Shown here: one piece after another, positions 1-11,224 of the stretch
How positions within the stretch are numbered: the first letter of the stretch is position 1
Layout: each line of letters starts with the position of its first letter
DNA from: Topomyia yanbarensis
Lineage: Eukaryota; Arthropoda; Insecta; Diptera; Culicidae
Length of the DNA: 64,000 nucleotides
Direction of reading: 5' to 3'
Assembly (NCBI RefSeq): GCF_030247195.1
Contig: NC_080672.1
Location: 7,874,001 to 7,938,000 of the forward strand
Made by a program: the position numbers and the translations under genes
Notes under the pieces: model-generated
What the model saw: only the letters and a program-made list of their open reading frames with translations
What the model was told of the DNA's origin: nothing
Database searches by the model: none

Positions 1-99
1 GATAATAATTGATGAGAAACAATTGTCGAGAGTATTCTGCCCAAAAGCTCGACGAACTACTCAAGGAAAGGCCAACAAGATATAACCGGAACGCAGCGT

Positions 100-600
100 C
101 ACATCGCTGAGTGCCAAAGAGTAACAAACGAGAAAACCCAGGCTAGAAGCCGAATGTGTGCAGCGGCTACACTTCAAAACAGGGAACGGTATGGTGAGCT
201 AGGGGCAGTCGAAGAAAAACTTGATCGGCGTAAGAAACGTTCACGACAAAAAATGTAATCGCAGAAGCTGAGGGTAGTTTTGCGCGAAAGTTTTACCATA
301 CGATCCACAACATAAGGAGTAAAACCACTAGAGAATTGATCATGATCAACAATCAAGCTGTTGATCCACCCACGCTATATGAAGTGCGTATTTCTAAATA
401 TCGTCTGTGCGTAGTAACCGACTGCGTGATCCAGATGGTCTGGGTGGAAACAGATATGATATGGTTGATTGGACGTGTTTCGAGAAAACGATAAACGATG
501 GACTTGATTTTTACAAGAATTATTCTGGAGAATTTCAAGGCACCGAACGATTCAGTGAAACTTAACGAGCTGTTGCAGATAATGATTGGACATTACTTTC
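100..600 (+). repeat. Unidentified coding relic, copy 1
   Basis: I do not recognise this sequence. Bases 138-201 match 9958-10020 at roughly 84% by eye, in the same orientation. In the plus strand both would encode a stretch containing ARLEAE and VQRLH. A weaker match, ending in a reading like ENFKAPNDSVKLNELL, lies near 520-580. Stops and frame changes occur throughout, so it is not a working gene. It may be part of an uncharacterised mobile element, since the relation to the 9.6-10.4 kb segment shows that it is dispersed. Confidence 0.35.
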
Positions 601-746
601 TGAAACCTGACTGATTAATCCTCCGGCAGTCGCGGCGTTATTAACGTTTTGGCAACCGCTTGAAGCTGCAAAACGATTTCGTCTAAATTGCAGAACGTTG
701 TACACCCAGCTCACTGTGCGACTCCGGGAGAGTTAAGCTGGTCGAC

Positions 747-1230
747 ATGAAGCTGAATGGGCTAAAAGAAAGCTTCAGAATAGCGGGACAGACATCTGAC
801 CCGTTTGTTGCATTCAGTGAATTGAATCATGGCTACGCCCTTTATAAAATTTTGTTCCACATAGCGCCAAAAGGGCCTGGTGTACAAAGGGACAGGACTA
901 TCACCACAAAATCTCACATGCTTGTTGGTTTCACGGACCACATCGACATGTTTGGAGTCGATCCTAGAACATTGGAAAAGGTGTTTGTGCCTTTTAAAGT
1001 GGAGGCTGTGAGAATAGGACTGACTATAAACTCTGACATGACAAAGTACATGGTAGCGGTATTGGTTCCGATATGGACATGGATGGAGTGCGATACAAGG
1101 TTGTCGACGAGATCGAATAACTTGAAACACTCGTGGAAAGTGATTAGGATGTTCGCGCAAAGTAAAAAGACGTGTTACTAGGGTTCCTAGTATCGAGCAT
1201 ATTTGGCGAGAGCCGGTTCTGTGGTATCGA
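747..1230 (+). pseudogene. Non-LTR retrotransposon reverse transcriptase fragment
   Basis: A 144-codon frame (747-1181) carries a degraded reverse transcriptase palm. KSHMLVGFTDHIDMFG occupies the place of the catalytic motif (usual form GFADDIDIIG), so the Asp-Asp pair has become Asp-His. It is followed by FVPFKVEAVRIGLTINS and TKYMVA, the usual segment after the active site. After about 1068 the match moves to another frame, reading DMDGVRYKVVDEIE, so there is at least one frameshift. The wording fits a group of arthropod non-LTR elements often annotated as craniofacial-development-like or endonuclease-reverse transcriptase proteins. I cannot name the clade. It is dead: the catalytic pair is lost and both ends are missing. 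Confidence 0.8.
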
Positions 1231-1239
1231 AACTCTCTG

Positions 1240-3940
1240 TAACAGTAATACCGTTAAAATACCGGTATTGGGATATTTTTGTCAAAAAGAAAGACTTAAA
1301 AACGTTAGAGATATAAAAAGTTAAAAAATATACTTTCATTGATATGCTCTAATCTCATCCAAAGCAGAAGCAAAATATTGTTCTGTTATATCTTAATGAA
1401 GCAATCAATCAATTTATACTTCTTTGTTTCTTATTCACTACACAAACAGTATTTTATTAGGTGTTATATATGCCAGTCGTTTTAATTTCATATGTGCAAC
1501 TTATGATTCTCATAAACATAAAAGAAATGTATAATATTGTCTTATGATAAATCAAAGATACCTTATGGGACATGAAATCATAGCAAACCGATTTGACAAA
1601 TAAATGCCGTTTCATAAGATAATCTTATGATTTCCATACGTGCTACTTGTGGCTAAAAAATATGTGATATTCCTTTGAAATTCGCTGTATTTTTTGTCTG
1701 ATGAATCGACAATAACAAACTTTTCCTCTTAAACTCTTTCTAATTACTTGCTGGAAACTGCAGCACAACTTCCGAAGAAAACAATTTTCCTTCAGTTTTA
1801 CCCCATCAATAGAGGTGATCCGTCAATGTCACCGTCAGACAAGACGCCGGTCTTTCTTTCTTCAGCCCGCAGTAGGCGAATTATTATTCATAAACCAAAC
1901 ACTGCCCTTGGTTCCCACAGCGCTGCCGCCAATCACTTCATGGGTAATTAGGTACAACTTTGGATGAAGGGCAGCCAGCACTAATTACCGTCCTTTCTTG
2001 CATGCTCTAAAAGCAGCGAACAATTGGCACGTTCGCCGTCCGTCGGAATGATCGATTGGCGATTTTTGTAGGCCGGTTCAGTGTCGAAGCGACCAACGAT
2101 CTACGTTTTCAACAGATTATCAATGATGCGGGATACGGTCTAATCGCGCAGTTCAACGATGCATTATGGGGCAAGTAAGGTTATCTCTTCTAATATAGGT
2201 TTGTATGGTGTTGAAGAGTTGTAGTACTGATTGTATAAAACAAAGTAAACAATAATGGTAGTCAAATGCAAATAGAGCTCCCGCCATCAACTCGAACTCT
2301 GCCCTTATCATCTCGCTTGAATAAGCAAATTTTAGACACAATGACCTAGTTTTTTCACCACCATATCAGTTGAACAAGGCTTGAAACCAGTATTGGATGC
2401 AAAACGGAAAATATTAATCTACCAAGGTTTAATATTTGCAATACTACCGTGCGATAACACAATTAACGTCTATACAAATAAATTCGTAACCCATTGGATG
2501 AGACGATCAGCCAAAAAAGTACACGCGCAAGGAATTGTTCGAGTCAGCATCCGTCTGCGATGCGTCTTGTTTTGAACTCTTTCCCCTGTTCGGAAAAATC
2601 ATCAACCATTCGGGAACGGCGACGAAATTAACATCAACTAACTGATTGACAAGACTTGGCGTGCTGTTTATGTGCTATTTTCGTTGGATCTTCCTGTAAC
2701 TTCTGCAGACACGCTGGCGAGCGAATGGGTAACGATGGTTCCGTTGAGGACGGTCATGGGTTCAGAAAAAAGGGAACACGGGTTGCGATGAATGGGGCAA
2801 TTTAAAATTATAATTTCTTTCCGTTGCATTTGAGACATTGATGTTGTATTGGAAGGGGATTTTTTTTTATTGAATAATATGTAACCTAGAACTGGGATGG
2901 ATCAGATTCGGACTCGGTAAGAGTTTATGAGGTAGAGAGTTGAATTGTGTCGGCCGATTTGAAAAATCGTTTTTGATCAGAAAGCCTGGTCAATTGTGTA
3001 CATTCTCCCCTCTAGTGGAATTTCTAGATCTCTTACCAGATTCTGAAACCATGGTCTCGAGCCAATGTCCACCAAGTGTCCAAATTATCCCAGAAGTAGT
3101 ATATTTAGAACCACTAATTTTATCTTACACCAATTCTCGAAAAATCAATATATTTAAAATATACTACGTACGTCGCTTGCTATCGTTCTAAGGAATCCAA
3201 AAAAAGTTTGGTTATTGGCTCTAAGTAAAAAATTACAGAAGATAGCCGTGGACGCTTTCCAAAAACCCTACTTAATCCACCTAGCAGTGAGATTAAATTT
3301 CATGAACATTGTTGGATTATTCATAAGTTTGCAGTTCTCATACGAAGTAGGCAGCAGACCAAAGGTGTGATTAACACAGTTTTAGTCCTGTACGAATAAA
3401 ACCTCGAATAATCTGAATATACAAAATCAATAAAACAGAAGAATTAAAAAAATGAGAAAAAAGTTACAACATTCATAAAATGAGTACAATTATTTAAATT
3501 TTTCCGATAATGTAAATCAATTTAATAAAAGGAATAATCAAAGTAGTTCAGCTCATTAAGGGGAGAATTATTTTGACTTTTATTAGTTATTTACCTAATT
3601 TATCGATAATTAGAAAATTATTTTTTAGAAAAATCAAAACGGCGTTTTTCTCGAAACCATGTTTTTCTTCTAACGTTAAGAATAAGTCTAGTTATGTAGA
3701 TCTGGTTTCCTTTATTCAAAAATTGTTTGGAATATTTTTTTGTGTAACTTCTGGATTCACCAAACATAGGCATAAAAATTTAATTATTTATAATTTTTTT
3801 AAATGAAATATCCGTTTTTACACAAAAATTTCATTTTTTTTCTTTTACGTCTATAATTTTTTTATTTAAAAATTTATTGAAATTAGGTATAAGCCATAAG
3901 AAATTTTATCTATTTTAATAATTTATAACCATTTCTCATT
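1240..3940. other. AT-rich stretch with no recognised gene
   Basis: The short open frames here (for example 1748-1951, 2381-2575, 2940-3191) have no recognisable domain, start context or homology. The sequence at 3270-3300 contains the phrase aatccacctagcagtg, which recurs at 14370 and 26700 and marks an old dispersed repeat. Otherwise I see nothing here. Confidence 0.5.
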
Positions 3941-5269
3941 TCAGTTAACTACGAGAAGCCATGCACTTGACAAAGTAGCACGATGTTCGCGCGCAGACGC
4001 TGACGAAATCCGCCATTTAAAGCCGCCATATTGGATTTTCGAAAAAAAAATTCTAATTAGCGATAAATAACGATCAAAAGAAAGTTCGGTAGTCTTTTCG
4101 TTTTTTCGCAAAAAAAATCTCAAATAGGAGAACATAGGGAGACTTGACCAGGTTTTCAGCTAAACCTGCATAACTCTCTAACAAAGTTTTTAATCCGTCA
4201 AAACTCATTGAGATATGATGTGCAAAAGTATTGTGCGTGTTCTTGATTTTTGCAGAATTTTTAATTTACTTTGGCAAAAGTTATAAAAGTGGGGGAGACG
4301 ACCAAGAGAATATTTAAAAATCAGGACAAAAAATATAGACATAAAACATATTTTAATCCTTTTTTCATATTGTCGAGATCCTTAGGTAGCAGTAAAAAAT
4401 ATAAATTTCGATTTTTTAAATGTATTTCCTTTTAAGGATTATCTGTACTGCTTACATTGCATGTTTCCACGTTACGAAATTAGCCATAATACTGCTAACT
4501 TTGTTTACTAATGCTAAAAATATAGACTGATGTTTTAGGTGGGATTTTTGTCTGACGTGATTAACATTAACAGTAGGTACCACAGCATAGTAAATATCAG
4601 AAATTTTGCCACTTGGTCAAGTCACCCCTTAAAATCTTGGTCAAGTCTCCCCAACATTGGTTCTTACGGTCAATGTCGTGCAAATTTTTGTAATAACTAT
4701 TCCAATGTTCCGATTAATTTATACACGTATACAAATAATGTATATACGTAAAATCGTTTCACTACTTCATAAGTAATAATATGTGATATCAGTTCTTTAA
4801 AAGTAATTATAAGTCGAGTAGATATGTCCATACAAAGTTTGATATAAAATTACATCATTTAACTCAAATTTATTAATTACGGAATATTTTCTATCAGGAA
4901 AGGATTTTTCATTCTAAACTTTAAAATTACCTTAAGGGTTTGAAACGACGCTGGGTCATTAGGCCGAAGGTCATTCGGCCGAAGGGCATTAGGCCGAATG
5001 GTCATTAGGCCGAATGGTCATTAGGCCGAATGGTCATTAGGCCGAATGGTCATTAGGCCGAATGGTCATTCATCCGAATGCAAAAGGCTGAATGGCCATT
5101 AGAACAAATAAACCAAAGAGAGTGATAGATGAAGTGGTTGGAACGGAAAAGAATGATCAGTTTTCAATAAAGGGTGATTTATTTAGAGTTTTTTTAACTT
5201 AAAATTATAACGTTTAGCATATTTACACCTCATTTCTCGCTACTGATTTATTGACTGCATGGAATAAAA

Positions 5270-5560
5270 AATAAAGTGGACGCCGCATGTGGCTACGCCA
5301 CATCGCTTCAATCAGGGTGATGTCCGACATCGCTACCGCTCCGTAGGACTTAAACTAATTAATAGCCCATATGTTTGAATAATCCGGGCAAACGACTAGA
5401 TCACAAGTTCGCTTGGGAGGGGCCGCCGCTTCCGACGGCGGGTCGGCGGCCACCTCGTCCGGCGCATCCTCAGCAGCTTTACGCTGCTTCGGATCCTTGG
5501 CCTCGGTTATGCGGCAAAGCCGCATCACACAGGCTTCGCTGCATGCGGTAGAAAGTTCAA
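5270..5560. other. GC-rich hairpin cluster inside the foldback element
   Basis: In very AT-rich surroundings this interior has several short inverted repeats in series: gtggctacgccac near 5289, ggccgccgcttccgacggc near 5421, agcagctttacgctgct near 5472, and atgcggcaaagccgcat near 5509. There is no open frame of note. It is part of the foldback interior. Its function is unknown; it could be a captured fragment or a structural subterminal domain. Confidence 0.5.
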
Positions 5561-5920
5561 AAAGTAAATAAATAAATATGCGTGTTTCTGGTGAAATATT
5601 TGATCCGACAGTGTTTTTGTTTATGCCTTCTAAAAAAATTGCAACTTAGTGGCATGTACAATGACAACTTCTAGAATAAGTTATCCGCTTTAATTACCGT
5701 AATCGAATTAAAGAGATTGAACTTTAGTAAAAAGTTTTATACAATGTTGTATGAATGTATGTATGAATCGTCATCTAGGTCAACTTCCGTATTTTGACTA
5801 GCTGGATAGAAGTCGTGGAATGCACAGGATATAATTTGAAAGAACAGCTCATATTAAAAAGAAGGATAAAACATCAGTGATTTGAATTAATTGAGTTAGC
5901 GAAATAATTAGAGATTTTGG

Positions 5921-5948
<28 letters not shown>
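5921..5948. repeat. (GA)n microsatellite
   Basis: About fourteen uninterrupted GA dinucleotides inside the foldback interior. Confidence 0.98.
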
Positions 5949-5951
<3 letters not shown>

Positions 5952-6779
5952 TAGAACAAAATAGAAAAGTAAGAGATAGTGGAAGAAACTGGTAGAGAAA
6001 GAATATGAAAGAAGAAAATATGATTGTTCCCATTCCACAAGACTTTATAATGCATTATTGATTAAATTGTCATAGAACAGATTATTTTAATTACAGACAG
6101 ATTTTATGTGCTTAGCATCCTTCTGCCTAATGGCCGGACATTGTTGCCGCTGTAATGTAAAAAATAAATTATAATAGCGCCTAACGTGGCTACCCCGCAT
6201 CGCTTCAATCCGTGTGCCCGGACCTCAAATGAAAATAAAAAATATTTATGATATCCAGACAATGAAAACAATACGAGATTCGTTCAAACGAGATACGAAA
6301 ATTTAGCTCATACCGAGAAGCTCCGAAAGCTGTATGGGATAAGCTTCGGATCCCTTTTTTTCGGATCCCTTTCCCTCCTCTCCATTAAGCATTCGGCCTA
6401 ATAACCATTCGGCCTAATGACCATTCGGCCTAATGACCATTCGGCCTAATGTCCATTCGGCCTAATGCCCTTCGGCCGAATGACCTTCGGCCTTATGGAC
6501 TTCGGCCTAATGGCCGGACACCGTTTGAAACAAGCATAACAATATTTATGAATTTTTTTCAAGAACCTGACAGAATACGTCATAGCCAAAAATAGAATTC
6601 TGCGCTCGGTCAAGTCTCCCCATGTTCCCCTATTGCTTGATTTTTCGCCGAATCCAGAAGAAGGTCCCCTTAAATGAAAAAATAGAAAAGTTAAAAGAAA
6701 GTCAATGAAAAATATGCAATTGAGTTAACAAATTGACTGAACGGAATTAATAATATTAAGAAACAGAATAAACTGTATG

Positions 6780-7070
6780 AACTGAGGAAAACAAGAAGAG
6801 AATAAAATGAATAAAATGCATTAAACTAATTAACTTCATTGAATTAATTGAATTAACTCAATTATATAATTTAATTAAAATAATTAAAATAATAATTGAA
6901 TTATATGAATTGAAGCAATTATAGTAATTAAATGAATTATTGTAAATAAATTGACTTAATGAAAAAAAAAAAAAAAAAAAAAATAAAATTAATATAAAGT
7001 AAAATTAATAAAATTAATAAAATGAACAATATGATCTAAATCAATAGCAATAGTGAAATGAATTAAATGG
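6780..7070. repeat. Low-complexity AATTA-rich tract with poly(A)
   Basis: The sequence is dominated by degenerate gaatta and aattaaa repeats. An uninterrupted run of 22 A residues lies at 6962-6983. It directly abuts the 3' (poly-T on this strand) end of the minus-strand I-clade fragment that follows. No coding content. Confidence 0.85.
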
Positions 7071-7111
7071 ACGAATTGAATAGAATAAATGAAACCAAAA
7101 AATGTATGCAA

Positions 7112-8205
7112 TGATTTTTTTTTATTCAGTTGGATATGCACAAATGCGTTAGCTTGCCGGTGCCAATTTCTTTTGTTTTTACATTTTAAATGACTTAAAA
7201 CTAGGAGATTACAAAGTTGAGATATTTGTTTATATTAAAAGGAAGCATTTTACATACTAGAAATACAATTCGATATACAAGTGTGGAAACAATTGTTTTT
7301 TTTATGAAAAAATTCAAAACAAGGAATCCAGTTTGATATACAAGAGGGGGAAAAAGTTTCTATGAGAAATTTCACAGCTTTCATAAAACTAGTGATACAA
7401 TTCAATTTACAAAACGAGGAACAATAGTTTTAATGAAAAAATACAGCTTACAAGTAAGGAATACAAAATACAAATTTGATTTTTTTTAACGGAGACTTAT
7501 GCTTGGTCAAGATGTTTAGAGGGGGACTCCAGCATCGGTGTAGCAGTAGTTGTATTAGGGACAGGGGAGAACTCGTACATGATGACGGGGAAAGAAGAAC
7601 AAACTTGCAGCTTACGGGCAAACGGGAGATCAGCGACACGTATTAGCGCCGCAGTCTAGTAGGCCGTCGAGTACCGGGTTGACGGATGGTATTCTTCGGA
7701 CCCGCGGGGATTCCTTCAAAAGTTATCAGACCATCGGTTCGCTTTTGCTTCAACATCCTTCTATGCAGGAGTAGAGGTAAAGGCTGTCGCATGGTGGCAC
7801 TCTGGTACTGTTCGGTTCTATAAGGTAAGACAGGGAACTTCTAGAAACGAGAAATAAAAGACAGGGGTTAAATTGGGATGTTCACCCTTTTTAAAAAATG
7901 TAATAAGTGACATATAGGAAAGATCGCGATTTTCCAACGCATCCCGAAGTGGGACATTGGGGATTCTACCTCGGGCCCGAAGGTAATCCTTTAACTGAGA
8001 CCTGGCGTCACAATACCCGGCGCACGCCCAGACAACGTGCTCGATGTCATGATAGCGCTAGAATCCATCCATATAAACCAAGGTTTCGTTGGTCCCTTCG
8101 GGATAATATAATGTAACCATCGTCCCAACTCTCCATTACTCTAAATGTCTGTTAACTTTCTAGTGTCCTTTGACGAGAGATATTGAAAAATTCGTTGAAC
8201 CAATA
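7112..8205 (-). mobile_element. I-clade non-LTR retroposon, 3' end (ORF2 C-terminus plus long 3' UTR)
   Basis: On the minus strand, 8205-7900 encodes the C-terminal tail of an I-clade ORF2: FNEFFNISRQRTLES, then in another frame YHDIEHVVWACAGY, ARSQLKDYLRARGR and VPLRDALENRDLSYM. HDIEHVVWAC is part of the Cys/His motif at the end of ORF2 in this family. A roughly 780-bp 3' UTR follows, with tandem units of about 70-80 bp containing ttaaaactag and atacaattc. The terminal block (ggcaccg..aagctaacgcatttg on the element strand) is shared with copies at 28.9, 56.2 and 60.9 kb. The poly-A tail appears as a T run at 7114-7123. The copy is 5' truncated and no clear target duplication was found. Confidence 0.8.
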
Positions 8206-9560
8206 AAATCAATAAAACGAATAAAGTGTATATAATGTGAACAATAGGATTCTTTTTGACTAATGCTTTTGGACATAAAAAGTACCTCATGACGAAGATT
8301 GTGAAATGGCACAGCTGTCAGTTCTGCTATGTTGAGATTCATGTTCACCCTCGACAATTTCTCCTTTACACGAATCGACGGTCTAACCGAACATTTCAAA
8401 AACAACACAGTTCAGCATCGGCGAATAAACTTGCTTTGCATTATCACTCATTGTTATTTCACGTTTCACATAGAAAGGTAGAGGAATCAAATTTTGCTTT
8501 TGCGGCGCACGGGTAAATTAAATTGTATGCCCTGTTAAGACTGCGGAGCGATTTTAAGCTTCTGAACTGAACAAGATGAGGAACCAGACTGGTTGTCCGC
8601 CAGATTTCGTTTACCTTTGCCTGTGAAGACTTTTTTATCCGACGGGGAAATATGCGTCCTTCGAAATGCGATATACATTACTTAATGGCCACTTTGCAAG
8701 TAGAGGGTGCCAGGTCATATCGTCAAACTTCTATTTTCTCATCGTCTATATATAGGGGAGTTTGTGTTTGAGTTGTTTTGCATAAAGAATGTTGTCGTCT
8801 AGTCCGATGCGTTGAACGTTATCAGCACTGAATGCATAACATGGGTGAACTGGATAGAGGCATATTTGTTATGGAATTTACGTTTCCACTTCGTCTCATC
8901 AGAATTCGACAATAACTTAGTGGCAGGACTAAGCTAGCGCCGGATTGACGCGAGCTCCAAAAAACGGAGACACAATTTGTGTTCCTGAGATGAGTTTCAC
9001 CTTCATCAAATGATGTACTTGACCGGCTTCTTTCGTTCTTCAAATAGTACATACAATATAAACGTAACTGTTTTGTCATTCGTTTCGCGCTTGTTCGGAC
9101 AGAAGCACACTGAGTATCATGACTGTTATCTTTAATAGTTAGAAATAGCTTCGGAGTCCAGATAACTGACTCGCTTCTCTCGTGTCGATGATAGCCAATC
9201 AGTGCGGACAGAATCCAATAAAAACAATTGTAAAAAATCTTATTGGGCGAGGAATATTTCTAAAAATGAATTAATCTTGAGCCTGGATAAATATGGAAGT
9301 TCATCAAAATTCTCAATCTTTGCAGTGCAGATGCAGGAGGCAAATGGGTTTTCCGTAAAGCAGCCGAGGAAAAACTGTGGTAACCGGATTACGTTCTGCA
9401 TCTGAGCTGAATTTACCGCACGGAAACTGTGGGAATTCGACAATCGTCGAAGATATTGCCAAACTGAATAAATAAAAATTTTAATTTTTAATTTCTTAGC
9501 TTAGGTATTTCTTGACATTTAATGATTTTGACTAACTAACATGAGGTGATGAGTTTTTAA
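8206..9560. other. No recognised gene
   Basis: Several short frames on both strands overlap here (8160-8408, 8256-8516, 8822-9079, 9202-9405), without domains I can recognise. I see no repeat pairing with the rest of the window. Confidence 0.45.
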
Positions 9561-10390
9561 AATAAAGGACAAGCGATCAACACCTACATGCCGATGAACG
9601 ACAAGTACGATTATTCATTATCCGATTTCAACTAAGATCTACGGAGACAGCACAAAACATGATATTAATCCAAGCCATCTGGAAGACGAATGCACTGGTC
9701 ACATGCGAAGAATTCTTTGATACAGTTATTGATAAGGGAACCACCACCAACGACCTAAGATTTGTCAATCCCGGTATAACCAGAGGTAATTTTCATGGTT
9801 AGCACCTGTACAAAAAAATCGGAAGACATCTGGGAGTGCCCGAATTGGAAAACGCGATCCTAAAACGAAAATGACTGGATTGACGGTCGATATTTCGCCG
9901 ATGTCATTGATGAACCAAACGACTCTGACCATGTAGGTGTGTGGGATTCGCGCAAGGCCAGGCTAGAAGCCGAATACGTGCAGCGGTTACACGTCAAACA
10001 GGGAGCGATAGGGTGGGCTCTTTTAACACGATATATAAGGGTACGATTGAAAGGTACTCGCAGATTCAGAGGAAAGCTTTGCCATGATGAATCCGTAAAA
10101 GTTTTACAAAACAATCAACAAGCGTTTATTATTGAACGGACAACCAATTATAGATAACACAATAAGCATAGATAATGATTGGCAAGACCCGTTGGCTGAA
10201 TCATTTGACAATGGGTACCAAATCGGATCTTGGACGGATAAAATGTTTCTGTTGCGACATATCTTGAAAAAAATTCAGGAATAAGACTTGCGGCCTAACC
10301 AAGTGTTTGTGAATTTCAAAGGCAACGTGCGATTCAGTGAAGCAAAACGAATTGGGCAGGTAACGCTTCAACACGTCTCTCCAAGAAAGC
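9560..10390 (+). repeat. Unidentified coding relic, copy 2
   Basis: The plus strand is partly open. From about 9885 to 10154 it reads RYFADVIDEPNDSDHVG, then WDSRKARLEAEYVQRLH, then a basic stretch RVRLKGTRRFRGKLCH, ending at TAG 10155. Near 10300 it continues as VNFKGNVRFSEAKRIGQ. The ARLEAE..VQRLH block is shared with 138-201. Upstream (9580-9880) a degraded frame has stops. The charged, basic composition could suit a Gag-like or nucleic-acid-binding protein, but I recognise no family and assign no function. The element probably once linked both halves over about 800 bp. Confidence 0.35.
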
Positions 10391-10967
10391 TGATTGTGAG
10401 TAAAAATGTAGTATGAGTAAAACTTTAACGGAAGAATAAACAGAGAGACATCTGACGTTAGATCGATTGAAGCCTGGTGATGCGATTTCAAATTTGTTGT
10501 TCAATAAAGAGACTAAGATTATAGTATGATCAATAACGTAGATAGCCACGCCCATGCAGGTCAATTTTGGGCAGGGTCGGCGGAACACACTGAGTAAGAT
10601 TCGAAGTGATTTCTACCCGTAGTGATGATAGTTCAGACATGGTGTAAGTGAAAATGAAAATTTCCGGATGATAGCTGGTGGCTAATTGGAAACAGCATTT
10701 GTTAATGGGCTGTATGACCGACGGCTCAGCGAAAATATGTTTGTTGATTACTGACACTACAAATGTTCCACAGCTAAGTCCCAATTACTCCTTCCTTCTA
10801 ATTTTAGTTGCATAAACTTTCCGTTCCTTCCGATAAAACCTTCTTTTGGCGGGTACTGAAGCCCGCATGATAGTGTTGACTAATGGAAAGGTACCTCCGA
10901 CGACCGACATCCTCTCTGGCTCAATGGAGGTTGATTTGATCATTTCTCCGATGGCAAAAATAATGCC

Positions 10968-11111
10968 CACATAAGGGTTTGTGCATTGGGCCGGAGTCCC
11001 AAGGGTTGCAGGTTTGAATCCTGTCTCTGGGGGAATTTTTTCACATAATTGTTTTCGCTTAACTCACCATTTCAATCTGTTTTTCTCGTTGGATACCGCC
11101 AAAAAAGTTCT
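10968..11111 (+). mobile_element. tRNA-like SINE-type insertion in the left I-clade copy
   Basis: This 144-bp segment is absent from the equivalent position of the right copy (around 36758). It is flanked by near-identical 11-bp sequences, aaaataatgcc (10957-10967) and aaaatgatgcc (11112-11122), consistent with a target duplication. Near its start it has a T-arm and B-box-like sequence, gcaggtttgaatcctg (about 11012-11027), followed by ctctggggg. It resembles the 3' half of a tRNA; the 5' half is not evident. It is therefore read as a truncated tRNA-derived retroposon. Confidence 0.5.
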
Positions 11112-11224
11112 AAAATGATGCCGATAAGTCTCTTTTCGATAAAAAGTTTATTCATCCAATACAACCGATCTCTGGATGGTGTACTTTCGAACCGAAGGTA
11201 AACCATTAAACAGTATCGATAAAC

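Larger units (their letters stand above)
4947..6522. mobile_element. Foldback-type DNA transposon with minisatellite inverted repeats
   Basis: The ends are long inverted repeats built from a roughly 20-22 bp unit. The left reads cattaggccgaatggt several times (4957-5085); the right is its reverse complement, attcggcctaatgacc (6385-6515). The outermost units are variants shared by both ends (cattcggccgaagggcatta). The element is flanked by a direct 9-bp repeat GTTTGAAAC at 4938-4946 and 6523-6531. Long subrepeat-built inverted repeats plus a 9-bp duplication are typical of foldback elements. The interior holds no transposase frame, so this copy is non-autonomous. A second partial unit at 6121-6140 and a repeated phrase gtggctac..cgcatcgcttcaat at about 5290 and 6187, in direct orientation, suggest internal duplication or a nested copy. 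Confidence 0.85.
4095..6640. repeat. Outer inverted-repeat pair enclosing the foldback element
   Basis: The left arm near 4100-4147 reads through ggagaacatagggagactt then gacc. The right arm near 6605-6650 is its reverse complement with a few changes, reading ggtcaagtctccccatgttc. The match extends about 45 bp into a run resembling tttttcgc. Further ggtcaagtctcccc motifs occur at 4613-4655. This may be an older TIR element into which the 4947-6522 element jumped. I saw no clear target duplication for the outer pair. Confidence 0.45.

Noticed and set aside
4957..5085. Regularly spaced repeats resembling a CRISPR array
   Set aside because: The units are contiguous minisatellite copies with no unique spacers, mirrored at the other end of a foldback element in a eukaryotic genome.
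7112..7870. A defined roughly 790-bp non-autonomous retroposon, because the 7.1 kb and 28.9 kb copies seemed to start at the same point
   Set aside because: The 7.1 kb copy continues upstream into ORF2 C-terminal sequence, so only the 28.9 kb copy ends there. This is ordinary 5' truncation in the UTR.
10530..10970. Possible endogenous viral gene
   Set aside because: The conserved antisense peptide does not match any viral domain I know, and the block travels with I-clade retroposon copies. It is kept only as an unidentified frame.
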